From Heracleum sosnowskyi (lineage: Eukaryota > Streptophyta > Magnoliopsida > Apiales > Apiaceae), in NCBI GenBank assembly GCA_030848705.1, contig JAUIZM010000107.1, forward strand, positions 62,001-126,000: a DNA stretch of 64,000 bases. The letters are read 5' to 3'. Position numbers and translations under genes: made by a program. The notes below the pieces were generated by a model. That model searched no databases, was not told where the DNA came from, and saw only the letters and a list, made by a program, of their open reading frames with translations. Positions 23,717 to 34,232 of this stretch are shown here, piece by piece (position 1 is the stretch's first letter; every line of letters starts with the position of its first letter).

Positions 23717-24295
23717 ATGGAGGATGGTGATCAAGCTAAAGGATGGAAAAGGAGTCTCTCCCGCTCAAGCAATTCAAACAGCTTTAAGCTTCGAAGCCCG
23801 AGCCTGAATTCAGTACGTTTACGTCGCATTTTTGACATGTTTGACAAGAGCAATGATGGAATGCTCACAGCTGATGAACTCAGTCAGGCTCTCAGCATTT
23901 TAGGTCTAGAAGCTGATCCCTCTGAGATTGATTCTATGATCAGTTCTTATGTTAAACCAGGCAACCAGGGCCTGACTTTTGAAGATTTCGAAGCCCTTCA
24001 CCAGTCTCTTAACAAAGCTTTCTTTGCTGATGCCAATGATGATGCTCCTGCTGATGAGGAGGATAGTCAAGAATCAGATCTTTCAGAGGCATTTAAGGTT
24101 TTCGATGAGGATGGCGACGGATTTATTTCAGCTAAGGAGTTACAAGTTGTTCTAGGCAAGCTTGGGTTTCCTGAAGGTCGTGAGATTGATCGTGTCGAGC
24201 TCATGATATCCTCTGTGGATCGTAACCACGATGGGCGTGTCGATTTCTTCGAGTTCAAAGATATGATGCGCAATGTCATGGTCCGTTCAGGATAA
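23717..24295 (+). CDS. CML42: Calmodulin-like EF-hand protein, CML42/CML43 type, 192 aa
   Basis: An intronless calcium sensor. Three complete EF-hand loops are seen: DKSNDGMLTADE (43-54), DEDGDGFISAKE (130-141) and DRNHDGRVDFFE (168-179). The second hand (about 79-90) has lost its calcium ligands (PGNQGLTFED). The N-terminus carries SFKLRSPSLNSVRLRRIF, and the linker between hands 2 and 3 is acidic (DANDDAPADEEDSQ). This arrangement matches the CML42/CML43 group, which act in touch, wounding, herbivory and trichome responses. A TTG 6 bp upstream is in frame, but the ATG at 23717 is the natural start. I am sure of the family; CML42 versus CML43 is less certain. Confidence 0.9.
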   Translation: MEDGDQAKGWKRSLSRSSNSNSFKLRSPSLNSVRLRRIFDMFDKSNDGMLTADELSQALSILGLEADPSEIDSMISSYVKPGNQGLTFEDFEALHQSLNKAFFADANDDAPADEEDSQESDLSEAFKVFDEDGDGFISAKELQVVLGKLGFPEGREIDRVELMISSVDRNHDGRVDFFEFKDMMRNVMVRSG

Positions 24296-24858
24296 AAGCT
24301 TCTGTTTTGGCCTTCTATTTAGCTCGTCCGTCCCCAGGAATTAATTATTTTTGATTTGTGGCTTTCTCAGTTTTTCTTTGGGATTGTTGTGTCATAGAGC
24401 ACTCAATGATGATATTGAGTTTTGTTACATACAACTCCAAACCCATTATTCAAGTTAATAATTTGATGATAGAGAATTGTTAATATCGCATGATTAGGAT
24501 CCAAAAATTTAATTCTTCATTATTTATATATTGATATTCTTTCTTGAAATTTTGCTAACGTTCAAATCATCATGTTAATTGTATTGTTCACCTCGGATGC
24601 AACAAGAAAATGCAATGGAACAATCTTACAAGTAGGAGTTCATACAAGCAAACACAAGCAAGTTAATCGATCATTCAGAAGCTTTTGTTTGAATGGGTGC
24701 TGAGAATTGAGATCATGTCCAATCGCTTCGCAAACCATGTTGATGATTTTGTCCGGAATATCATATAAATCAAATTAAACTAAACGTGTCTGGTATATTC
24801 CGCTTAGAGCAGGATCTAAAGAAGGTTAAAATATACGCAGATCATGCCCCACTCTAAA

Positions 24859-24974
24859 AGAGCAGTGATGCTATTTCCGTGAAAACCCCCAACTTTAATG
24901 ACCGACAAAATTAGGAAGAGCAGGGATGCTATTTCCGTGAAAACCCCCAACTTTAATGACCAACAAAATTAGGA
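24859..24974 (+). repeat. 58-bp direct tandem duplication
   Basis: Two adjacent copies of AGAGCAGTGATGCTATTTCC... (24859 and 24917) differ at only a few bases. Both include GAAAACCCCCAACTTTAATG. No gene. Confidence 0.85.
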
Positions 24975-24986
24975 GTGATAACTATA

Positions 24987-25430
24987 ACATATGTGAGAGT
25001 CAAGTTCTATGGAGATCATATTTAGTTGAAGACTCGGAGACCATTTACGTTCTGCAACCTAAATTGCAACCTAAATAACATGTAGAACATACTTTACGTA
25101 ACAAAATCATTGTCCAATTAGATATCTTGCAGTATAAAATCATCATCAAATTGAATATTTTTATAAATCACGCATGTTATACTTGCAGAACATTGTCATG
25201 CATATTACTCCATTATAAATGTTCTGCAAATAAGATATGTGCATAATATCTTTGTAGAACTAAGATTACAATCAAATTGGATATTTTATAGACCATATAT
25301 GTTATGTTTACTAAATATTACTCTACATATTATTTTTATAGAGCATTTTATGTATTTTTAGTTGCAGAACATATATGTTCTCCAAGTCTCCAACTAAATA
25401 TGGTGTTCGTAGAATTTTTCTCACATATGT
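24987..25430. mobile_element. MITE with ACATATGTGAGA inverted ends
   Basis: The left arm starts ACATATGTGAGAG and continues into CATATTTAGTTGAAGACTC. The right arm is the reverse complement, ending TCTCACATATGT. Arms are about 70 bp and imperfect. The interior has repeats of TGCAGAACAT. No clear target duplication. Confidence 0.65.
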
Positions 25431-25618
25431 GATACATAAAAAGTATAAAAAATACTATCCCAATATAAAAACCACTAAGTATCAACCCTGAGAAAACATA
25501 AACATGAGCACAAAACATAAATATAAATATAAATGAGAAAAACATAAATATCAAAGTGAGCATGTAATTTTAAGTAAAGACAATACCTGAGCTCTTTCGC
25601 ATGAAACTTACCTGTAAG

Positions 25619-25878
25619 TAGAGGTGGCCAAATGAGCGGATTTATTCAGCCCGCCCAACCCGACACGTTACTTTATTTGGATATTATTCGGCCCGATTGA
25701 ACCGCAAATAATTCGACCCAATCCGCGTTTGAGTTAGTGCCGATTACGAGTTCAATTTCTAAAACCCGTGAATTGTCCCGGCCCGCCCGATTCTGAACAG
25801 GACAACGAACCGGACGAGCCCGCACGGACCGCACAATCCCGGCCCGACTTGCACGGACCGCACGACTGGCCACCTCTA
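25619..25878. mobile_element. hAT-like MITE
   Basis: Ends TAGAGGTGGCCA and TGGCCACCTCTA are perfect inverted repeats of 12 bp. The interior is GC-rich (CCCGCCC, CCGCACGG) in AT-rich DNA. No matching 8-bp flanking duplication is seen. Confidence 0.6.
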
Positions 25879-26034
25879 GACCTGGCTGGCTGACTATATA
25901 TGCTGTAACAGAAGATCCCATGTGACTTATTATATCGTTTTTATTAACATTATTACCTTTCCCTATCTTTGCCGTGCCTGGGATTATCAAACATCATTCA
26001 ACTTCTCTCTCTCTTCTTCACCAATCTTACTACA

Positions 26035-26945
26035 GCAATGAAACATTGCGGGGGCTGCAATGTTTCAATGCGGCAGCAAAAAATTTGACAGAAACTTCAG
26101 TAATGTTCCTCTGTTTTTTCAGATATTAAAATAAAAAAACTGATATTAAAATAATAATAAAAAATTAAAAAACTGATATTAAAATAATAATAAAAAATTA
26201 AAAAACTGATATTAAAATAATAATAAAAAATTTAAAAACTGATATTAAAATAATAATAAAATTTAATACTAATATATTTTCAATTAGAAAAATGAAAAAT
26301 AAAATTTTAACAATAATAAAAAAACTGATATTAAAATAATAATAAAAAATTAAAATTATTTCGGTTGTCATGGTATTTTGCATTTTTAAAAAATGAAATA
26401 ATATTTTTATCATTTTCTCCTCTTTTTACTTCACTTCGAATTTTCCCTCTTTTTTCTACGTTTTCTTTAATAAATTTAATAGTAATATTTTTGCAATTAG
26501 AAAAATGAAAAATAATATTTTTACAATAATAAAAAAACTGATATTAAAATAATAATAAAAAAATTAAAATTATTTCGGTTGTCATGGTATTTTGCATTTT
26601 TAACAAATGAAATAATATTTTTATCATTTTTTCCTTTTTTTACTTCACTTTGAATCCTCTCTGCAATGCTTTTTAAACTATTGTACACCGCTTTGGTATT
26701 TATTAATTAGTGGTGTAGTGGTTTGGCAGCACGTCACTCTCATGAAACACTCAGGTTCGAACTTCAGCGGCTACATGCAAGCAATATTAGTTTTTTTTAT
26801 CCCCGCAATGTAACATTGCCGCCCCGTAGTTTTGTGTGTATTTCGAAGTAGTTTTGGGGCTAATTGTAAGGACAAAAAGGTAAATTAGTTACCCGCAATG
26901 TATTATTGCGGCATCCAAGAGCCCCGCAATGTTTCATTGCGGCAA
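26035..26945. repeat. Complex AT-rich repeat with CCGCAATG...CATTGCGG palindromes
   Basis: Four or five short palindromes of the type CGCAATGnnnCATTGCGG lie near 26038, 26062, 26808, 26892 and 26925. They bracket an AT-rich minisatellite (unit about AAAACTGATATTAAAATAAT, best at 26128-26270, again near 26320 and 26535) and a tRNA-like segment. A 90-bp block with TTATTTCGGTTGTCATGG occurs at 26353 and 26568. No coding potential. Confidence 0.6.
26709..26780 (+). repeat. tRNA-derived (SINE-like) sequence with A and B boxes
   Basis: TGGTGTAGTGG at 26711-26721 resembles a pol III A box. GGTTCGAACTTC at 26754-26765 matches the B box. The spacing is that of tRNA genes. No full cloverleaf is evident, so a SINE head or tRNA pseudogene is more likely than a working tRNA. 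Confidence 0.5.
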
Positions 26946-27373
26946 TTATTGATCCCAACAGTATAAATTTGAATTTAACGGATACGATTTGTTGATTGGA
27001 TTTCGCTTCCCAACCAACCAAGATTGTGGAAGGGCACTATTATTGTTTTAATACAATATCTATAATATATTCGGATTAGATTATTAACCTATCAGATCAC
27101 ACTAAATCCATATCCAATCCATTTATTAACGGATTTCTTTAATCGGATTAAATTTTGGATCGGATTTTGTTTCAGTGAATCCATATCGATTGGTAAAATT
27201 TCCTCCTTGATCCCTATTTAATCCTCCCCCGGCTTGAGCCATTTCACTCCTGCCCTCCGATTGAGTAACAGTAAGCTGACTCCCATCTTTGTTTGTTGTT
27301 TAAGATTTTAGCCTTGTTTAAACTCACTATTAATTTCATTTTAATCACTAGTTATCTTGTTTTCCTTGTAGCA

Positions 27374-28674
27374 ATGGCTCTCTCCTTGCAACGCTACACT
27401 GGGTCATCTGAGACCCACCCTTTAACTCAACTCTTGAAACAAAGGTAACATCTTTTTTATTTATTTCTATTTATTTCTTTAATCACTCTATTCATTTTAA
27501 TTATATATTGTTTTGCAGAATTAAGAAACAAAAAGAGAGATTGATGTTAATTTCATTGGAGAAGATTGATCATTTGCCTGAAAATTTGATTATTGAAATT
27601 CTGTCATGGCTATCGGTAAAAGATGTCTTACAGTTTAAGAGTGTGTGCAAATCATGGTATGCGATTATTTGCAGCCCCAACTTCGTATCCAAACATCTTA
27701 ATAACTACGTTAACAACAATGATGATGGGGGTGGTTGTCTCTTTGTTCACCATTATATTTCACATTCTGAACTTAAGTTGTACGAGTTGTTGCTAGACGA
27801 AACTCCTCGAGTTTTAGCTTATGATGTGTTAGATGATATGCCCAGGCATAACTCGTATGTTTGCGGTCCTTGTGACGGATTGTATTATCTGTATCATTCT
27901 GATTTTTGTGATCGTGCTTTGTGGAATCCTGCTATTAGGGAATTCAAAATGTTGCCCGAGATTATTTGCAAGCCTGATCTTCCGAGTCAGTTCACTTATG
28001 CTCTGTATGAAGTTTATGGTTTCGGTTTTGATCATGTTAGCGGGGATTATAAGGTTGTTGTTATGAAAGGCTATTGGAAAGCTAATCATGTTCTCAAACA
28101 TCCTGTGTCTGTCTTTGTGTATTCGTTAAGCACTGATTCATGGAGGTATTGCGGAGATCTGGCTAAAGCTTATGACTTGGAAATTAATAAATGTTACATA
28201 TATGTAAATGAATGTTGCTACTGGTTCGGATCACTCGACTATAGCTCTGAGGTGATAATTACTTTTAATATGGCTAATGATTCATTCAAAGAGATTGATG
28301 TTCCAGACTATGCACAGCCAAGTTCCAAGTCTCTTGCGGTATATGATGATTCGCTTGCATTTCTGTCTCTCCACGAAACTCAAAAGAATCTTGATATTTG
28401 GACATGGAGTGAGGGGTGTTGGACCAAGAAATTTACTGTGGGGCCGCTTCCTTATGTTTGGAGTCCTGTTGGTCACTGGAAGGGTAACATGCTCTTACTG
28501 CAATATAACGATGGTAAGATGGTCTTATTTGATCCTGATACTCAAGAAACAAAGGATCTTGCATTTCAGAATAAAACTTTGTGTCAAGGAGTGTTTGCTT
28601 ACATGGAAAGTCTGGTTTCGATCAAAGATAAGAACAAGGCAGCGCAGCAGCCCGAGGAAAAATTGAATCATTAA
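27374..28674 (+). CDS. F-box protein with F-box-associated domain, two exons, 408 aa
   Basis: Probable substrate receptor of an SCF ubiquitin ligase. Exon 1 is 27374-27444 (MALSLQRYTG...LLKQ) and exon 2 is 27519-28674; the GTAACA...TTTTGCAG intron of 74 bp restores frame exactly. The F-box lies at about residues 41-85, with LPENLIIEILSWLSVKDVLQ and FKSVCKSWYAII. The rest is an F-box-associated beta-propeller-like region: LWNPAIREFKMLP, YGFGFDHVSGDYKVV, VFVYSLSTDSWR and a final MESLVSI. This is the CPR1/CPR30-like family that is hugely expanded in plants, so no symbol is given. The upstream ATG is preferred over starting in exon 2 because of the splice fit, though exon 2 alone still encodes the whole F-box. 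Confidence 0.85.
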
Positions 28675-29619
28675 ACAATAAAGCTAAGTCATTCATCATT
28701 CTCTCCAACGGCTTCTTATGTCTTATGTGTTTCTATTGGAATAACCTCCTTATATGTGCTGAGTTCATTTGTACGTGTAAAGACTAAAAGAGTAAACAGA
28801 AGCTGAATGCGTTGTACTTTAATTTTTCTTCATCCGATAATAATTCCCAATAGTCTTATAATCTTATGTTGTTTGACATTGACATATGGAGGAATATCTT
28901 TTATAATTAGAGATGTCTATCATGTGTTTGTCTGCATTTTGCATAATTTGTACTCTAGTCGATGGAATAAGAGCTTTATTTGTAGTTTTTTATTGCACTC
29001 TTAACTCTGAAACAGCTTACTCCGTAAGTCCGTATTTGGCGAGAAAGCATGATATGTCTCCTAGTACTAAATTGTTCAAATGCTGGAAATGTGTAACGAA
29101 AAACACCAAGCAGGTTGTTGTGGACCTGTGTTTAGTTCACATTATCCAGGTTCTTACATTCTCTATGGAGTAATAACAAGTAACTTGAAACCACTCACTC
29201 CTTTAAATGTCATCTTCAGTGGTGGTGGTGGACTGGTGGTGAATTGTCGTGTTGTTTTCAATTTCCATTTTATTGCTGGAAATGGAGAACTGTGTGAATT
29301 GTTAAGCACAGCAGAGCATTCCAACTTCAAATTTGATCAAGTCCTGCATTATTGTTATGCGTGCTTCTAAAAGCTATGTGCATGCTTCTTGATGTGGTAG
29401 TGCAGCTTGCAGGCTAATTTCATGTATGTGTGATGGCAATTTCCGAACTTAATTATTGTTATTGTAATGCTTTCTTCAGTGTGAAAATAGTTGTTTTTTG
29501 TGTGTTACGTTTAATATTTTGCCTCATCTGGACTGGATTTCTAAGTTTGATTGTTTCAAGGACCCTGTTGAAAGCATCATTTTTTTTATAAACACAGGAT
29601 GAATTATTTATTATGATTA
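28675..29619. other. Intergenic 3' of F-box gene
   Basis: Several short open frames, none with a recognisable domain. Probably 3' UTR and spacer. Confidence 0.5.
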
Positions 29620-29628
29620 TTAAATGTT

Positions 29629-29880
29629 GGCTTTATGACCTTTTAGCCCTTAAAGTTTGACGATTTATATCCATCATCCCTAAAACTTTGAAATCGTACC
29701 TTTTAGCCCTTGAAGTACCCATTAAAGTTCAATTAACCATTTTTTCTATCGGAAGAAAAATAGAAAAAATGGTTAATTGAACTTTAATGGGTACTTCAAG
29801 GGCTAAAATGTACGATTTCAAAGTTTTAGGGTTGATGGGTATAAATCGTCAAACTTTAAGGGCTAAAAGGTCAGAAAGCC
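29629..29880. mobile_element. MULE-MITE, near-perfect 252-bp hairpin
   Basis: Begins GGCTTTATGACCTTTTAGCC and ends with its reverse complement. The whole element is a foldback with a centre near 29755. Flanks TTAAATGTT (29620-29628) and TTAAAGGTT (29881-29889) are a 9-bp duplication with one change, the Mutator hallmark. Its ends match those of the Pack-MULE at 32029. Confidence 0.82.
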
Positions 29881-29999
29881 TTAAAGGTTCCCTAATAGAA
29901 GTTTATACAAGAGTGGAATACGGGCTATATGTGTTTCTATAGCCAATTCAGTAATTTTTTTTTGTTTTCCTTCTTAAAGGAAAACAATCCTTTAGATTT

Positions 30000-30600
30000 A
30001 CTCATATCAAATCAGCTGAAAGACTTTCTAAAAACCCAGAATGGACATTCAAGTCCCTTTCTGATCACACACACAATCCGGGCTTGAACTAGCTAATCAG
30101 TCAGATGTTTTGTTCACAAATCCTTTAGCAAAACTAATCGGCACAGAACCCCAAACAGAGATAAAATGTTAATCGGGACCGTTAATTGTCTGGACAACCA
30201 TGAGAGAGTCTGATTCCACCACAAAACAATGAAACATCGGTACTGATTCATGTACAATCCGTGTACAAAGATATAATTAGCATTAACGACGCTACAAAAC
30301 CGACATTTCCAGATATTTGGCGATGTTAAAAAGCTATGGTATGTGGTCTTTTGAACTCAACATCTCGCCATGAAGAATCAACAATAGCCAGTGGATAATG
30401 CCTCTGTCTTCAATCTCAGACTTATGTCTTGTAAAGAAGATGCAGACACCTTTTGCTAATGACGTGGAGAAAGTAGTCCACCCCCAAATACTCCCAGAAA
30501 AAGTACCAGACTATAGCATCCCTACCATAAATTCTGATCAACATAACCACATCAAATAACCAAATCTCCATGATAGCTATTGGAGAAAGACGTTGCCAAG
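30000..30600 (-). pseudogene. Remnant of LINE-type reverse transcriptase with RNase H domain
   Basis: The minus strand near 30215-30165 encodes VVESDSLMVVQTINGPD, the usual RNase H (RVT_3) segment of plant LINEs, followed by a stop. Upstream (30300-30600) are only short, frameshifted stretches. No poly(A) tail or target duplication located. Confidence 0.45.
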
Positions 30601-31216
30601 TCCTAGTGTGAATTACAAATATAACCTTAGATTAATAACCACGTTTAAACAGCTCCAAGCATAGCAGAGCATTCTGACTTTATATTTAATCAGGTCCTGA
30701 AAGCATTCCGACTTTAAATTTAATCAGGTCCTGCATTTTCAGTCTCTTCTCTACCTTCAACTCAAGGAGGAGATCAGAGCCAAAGCATACTCGATGCCAT
30801 CAAATCCATTACACTAAAAACAGCAACCGCAAAAGATGATGGCAATCACATGACACCCAGTCCCACACCATGTTACTGCGCAATCAACATGGGAACTCCT
30901 CTTAGATTCAATTTCCTAATCTACTGACTAATTTCAACAATGTAACTTCATGCTTTGATTGTCTAGTACATTTCCATATTAAATTCTCCAGTTTTCTGGA
31001 AAAGTACATTTGCAATTTCACAAATACTATCTAATCTTTTTGATGCCCTGGTTGTTGGTAAAGAATTTTTCTTGGCGGATAAATTTGCAAGCTACAATCT
31101 GCAAATGTTACCACTTTCTATAAGTGTTTGTTTAAAGATATGTTAAGAGAACAATTCCAACAACTTTGTTGATATAGGATAGCCATGGAAGAAGACAATA
31201 TACATGAGATTGGTGA

Positions 31217-31331
<115 letters not shown>

Positions 31332-31630
31332 TGAATAATGTTGGATAATTCCAGGCACGGAAAAGATAGGGAAAGGTAATATGTTAAGAAAAACGATATA
31401 ATATGTCCTAGGTATGGGATTTTCTGTTACAGCATGTACAGTCAGGTCTCTAGTTATCTCGCTCAAAACATGATACATAATATCCTAATTTTTTCTCCGT
31501 TGAAAAAATGACTTTGATTGATTGCAAACCGTGAGTAATTAGCAGCATCCTTAAGCATTGTGCTTTTACGGAGCTGACATGTTTTTCATAATTAATCTTC
31601 CCTTTTCCTCTCTTGTTTCCTTATTTGCAG

Positions 31631-31910
31631 CTGTCAAGATGTCTATGAACTTGCTTAGTCACATGCACGAAGTGACACAGAGAGAGAAGGAACTGATGAA
31701 AGCATGTACAGATCCTGAGCTTGTTGCTGCAATTATTGGCAACGTCAAAGTGTTCTGCGACAGGGCTTAGTCAGTTGAAGCAGAAAGAAAAAGAAGGGAA
31801 AGAAAGCTAGCAGACAAAAGAGTTAGCGAGTTTAACAAGTGTGGAAAGGTTTCATTGAAAAAAGATGTCCAAAGAGTTCTTTATTCTGGACACTTGCAAA
31901 TTACTAGGTT
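31631..31910 (+). pseudogene. Exon-like fragment of an unrecognised gene
   Basis: After an acceptor-like TTATTTGCAG, a frame encodes AVKMSMNLLSHMHEVTQREK and onward to CDRA, then TAG at 31768. The same frame stays open for about 45 more codons of Lys/Arg-rich, helical sequence (RKLADKRVSEFNK). The composition is that of a real coiled-coil-like protein with one nonsense mutation. I do not recognise the family. It lies about 120 bp outside the Pack-MULE. Confidence 0.4.
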
Positions 31911-32187
31911 CATCCTTGCTTGGTCATTTGACCTTTTGCATGTCAATTTTGATTTGAAAATTTTGTGAAGTTTATCAGTTGAGCTGCAATTAGTTCTTGT
32001 TGAATCTATTATATATAGATAAATTATAGGCTTAATGACCTTTTAGCCCCTGAGGTTTACTCCCATATACCCATCCACCCCTGTCTTTCAAAAGTGTACC
32101 TTTTAGCCCCCGAGGTATGAAATTTGTACCTTTCGACCCTTAAACCCAGTTCAGTTAAAAAAGTCGGGTTTTAACTGAGGGGCAAAA

Positions 32188-32358
32188 GGTAGGTAGAGAA
32201 TACCTAGGGGCGCGAGACAACTCTCTCTAAGAAACTCGGCAAAATAGCCCCGTAACTTCGGGAGAAGGGGTGCCTCCCGCGGGTTACTTTTTACTTTGTT
32301 TGTTCTATTTAAAATCTCATTGGCCGACCTTGACCCCTGTTATTTTATTTTGAGGTCC
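32188..32358 (+). other. Filler containing an organellar-type 23S rRNA fragment
   Basis: Interrupts the left arm of the Pack-MULE, since the right arm is continuous at this point. Bases 32196-32278 match bacterial/plastid-type large-subunit rRNA: GAATACCTAGG, ACTCGGCAAAATAGCCCCGT and AACTTCGGGAGAAGGGGTGC. The remainder (32279-32358) is not recognised. Plastid origin is more likely than mitochondrial, from memory of the conserved sequence. Confidence 0.65.
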
Positions 32359-32891
32359 TGTCTTCAGGGGCTAAAAGGTACACTTTTAAAAGACAGGGGC
32401 TAAAATGTACATTTTTAAAAGACAGGGGCTAATTGGGCTAGTTCTAGTTGGGCATGTATACAATGAAGAATTAAGACTTGAGCATTTATACAAGATTATT
32501 AAAGTGTTTTACACGAAGTTTTGAGTTGTGTTGTTTAATTTTCCCGTACAAATAACTTAAGTCTTAGTTATAACCTTTTAAAAATACTTAATACAAAAAT
32601 CATTCTGTTCAGGTTTGAAATCTGACTAATAAGTGCGTGCATTTGTTGAGTTACTCACAATTTGCGAAGAGGCAAAATATGTCACTTAACGTTGTGCATG
32701 CTCAGACAACATAGGTTTCCTTAGTAAGGGATTTTTGTATATCAGTAGCCTAATTTTAAGCTGGAGTCTCTTTTCTTTTCCACCTTGGCTTATTTGTAAT
32801 TGTTTTTAGTCTTTAATTTAATATGTGAGACGCTGGACGCTTTTAGACTTGAAATATATTGCTGTCTCATGTGGTGCGTTCATCATTGCAG

Positions 32892-33914
32892 GAAATTGGC
32901 GTCAATGTCAGTAGGCTGCATTCCTACAAAGGTGCTGAAACTCTCCCCCGCAGTTGTGATAGTCATGGGTCATGAACGTCTCTTCTGGATGCTCTCCGTT
33001 CAACATCTGTTGCAGCCAAGGAAGCTGGAGGTATAACTTAGCATATCGGTGCATTTGTTGTCAAAATGCCATCAGGGGCATTGATAACATTCCTGGACAC
33101 CCCTGGTCATGCTGCGTTTAGTGCTATGCGGACTAGAGGTGTGGTAGTCACGGATTTGGTTGTGTGCTGGTTGTGGCTGCAGACGATGGTGTGATGCCTC
33201 AAACTATCGAAGCTATGGGGCAAAGGATGCTAATGTACCAATTGTTGTTGCAATAAATATGTGATAAACCAGCAGCAGACCCGTAAAGAGTAAAAGTTCA
33301 GCTTGCATCAGAAGGCTTGCCACTAGAGGAAATGGGTGGAGATATTCAGGTTGTTATGGTTTCTGCGTTAAGTAAAACTGGACTGGATAATTTCGAGGAG
33401 ACTTTACTTTTGCAGGATGAGATGATGGAATTAAAGGCTAGAATTAATGGGCCTGCACATGGTTATGTAGTTGAGGCAAGGCTTGACAGAGGAAGAGGTC
33501 CATCAGCAACAACAATAGTCAAAGCAGGGACATTAGTCTGCTGGCAGCACATTGTTGTGGGAGCAGAGTGGGGGAGAGTACAGGCCAGTAGAGATATAAC
33601 AGGGAAATTTATAGAACAGGCTAGTCCTGCAATGCCTGTTGAAATTGAAGGGCTTAAAGGACTTCCAAATGGCAGGTGATCATATTACTGCTGTAGAATC
33701 TGAGGATAGAGGAAGGATGCTCAGTGCATGCAGGAAAAAAATCTATGAGAAGGATAGGCTTATGAAGATTAACGAAAATAAGGCAGTATCTCCTGAACTA
33801 TCAGAAGACGCTGACGTTCCCGAGAGGGTTGAAATGCGAGTTATAGTAAAAGCCGATGTTCAAGGTAGCGTCCAAGCCGTGACAGATGCATTGAAGAGTT
33901 TAAACAGTTCACAG
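32892..33914 (+). pseudogene. Decayed exon of organellar translation initiation factor IF-2
   Basis: Encodes pieces of the mitochondrial/plastid IF-2 GTPase. The VVIVMGH start of the G domain is present, but the P-loop VDHGK residues are deleted. LDTPGHAAFSAM (G3, DTPGH at 33096-33110), VAADDGVMPQT and VPIVVAIN follow, with the G4 NKCD damaged by a small deletion at about 33257. LASEGLPLEEMGGDIQVV, the domain II segment VEARLDRGRGPSATTIV and a C-terminal part (VIVKADVQGSVQAVTDAL) end at a donor-like GTATGC (33915). The acceptor TTGCAG is at 32886-32891. Several frameshifts and a TAG make it non-functional. Retained splice signals show capture from genomic DNA, not from mRNA. Confidence 0.88.
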
Positions 33915-34232
33915 GTATGCCCAACAGACATGAATCTATCTCTTCTATTTACTGCTAAATTGATGAATGTAGATTAAAGTCTACTGAGTGATCTTATGAT
34001 CTTTTAAAAGTGTACCTTTTAGCCCCTGTCTTTTAAAAGTGTACCTTTTAACCCCTGAAGACAGTTTTGCCCCTCAGTTAAAACCCGACTTTTTTAACTG
34101 AACTGGGTTTAAGGGTCGAAAGGTACAAATTTCATACCTCGGGGGCTAAAATGTACACTTTTGAAAGACAGGGGCTGATGGGTATATGGGAGTAAACCTC
34201 AGGAGCTAAAAGGTCATTAAGCCTAAATTATA

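Larger units (their letters stand above)
32029..34223 (+). mobile_element. Pack-MULE carrying an IF-2 gene fragment
   Basis: A 2,195-bp element starting GGCTTAATGACCTTTTAGCC and ending with its reverse complement, flanked on both sides by the 9-bp duplication TAAATTATA (32020-32028 and 34224-34232). The arms are about 230 bp. The left arm is 32029-32187 plus 32359-32430, split by an inserted filler with organellar rRNA. The right arm is 33999-34223. Between them is an exon of an organellar IF-2 gene with its splice sites. Long arms, 9-bp duplication and captured host DNA define Pack-MULEs. No transposase. Confidence 0.88.

Noticed and set aside
24987..25430. CRISPR-like or regulatory array from repeated TGCAGAACAT
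   Set aside because: Eukaryotic context and inverted ends show a MITE; spacing of the motif is irregular.
26709..26780. Functional tRNA gene
   Set aside because: A and B boxes are present but no acceptor stem or full cloverleaf could be built by eye, so it was kept only as tRNA-derived.
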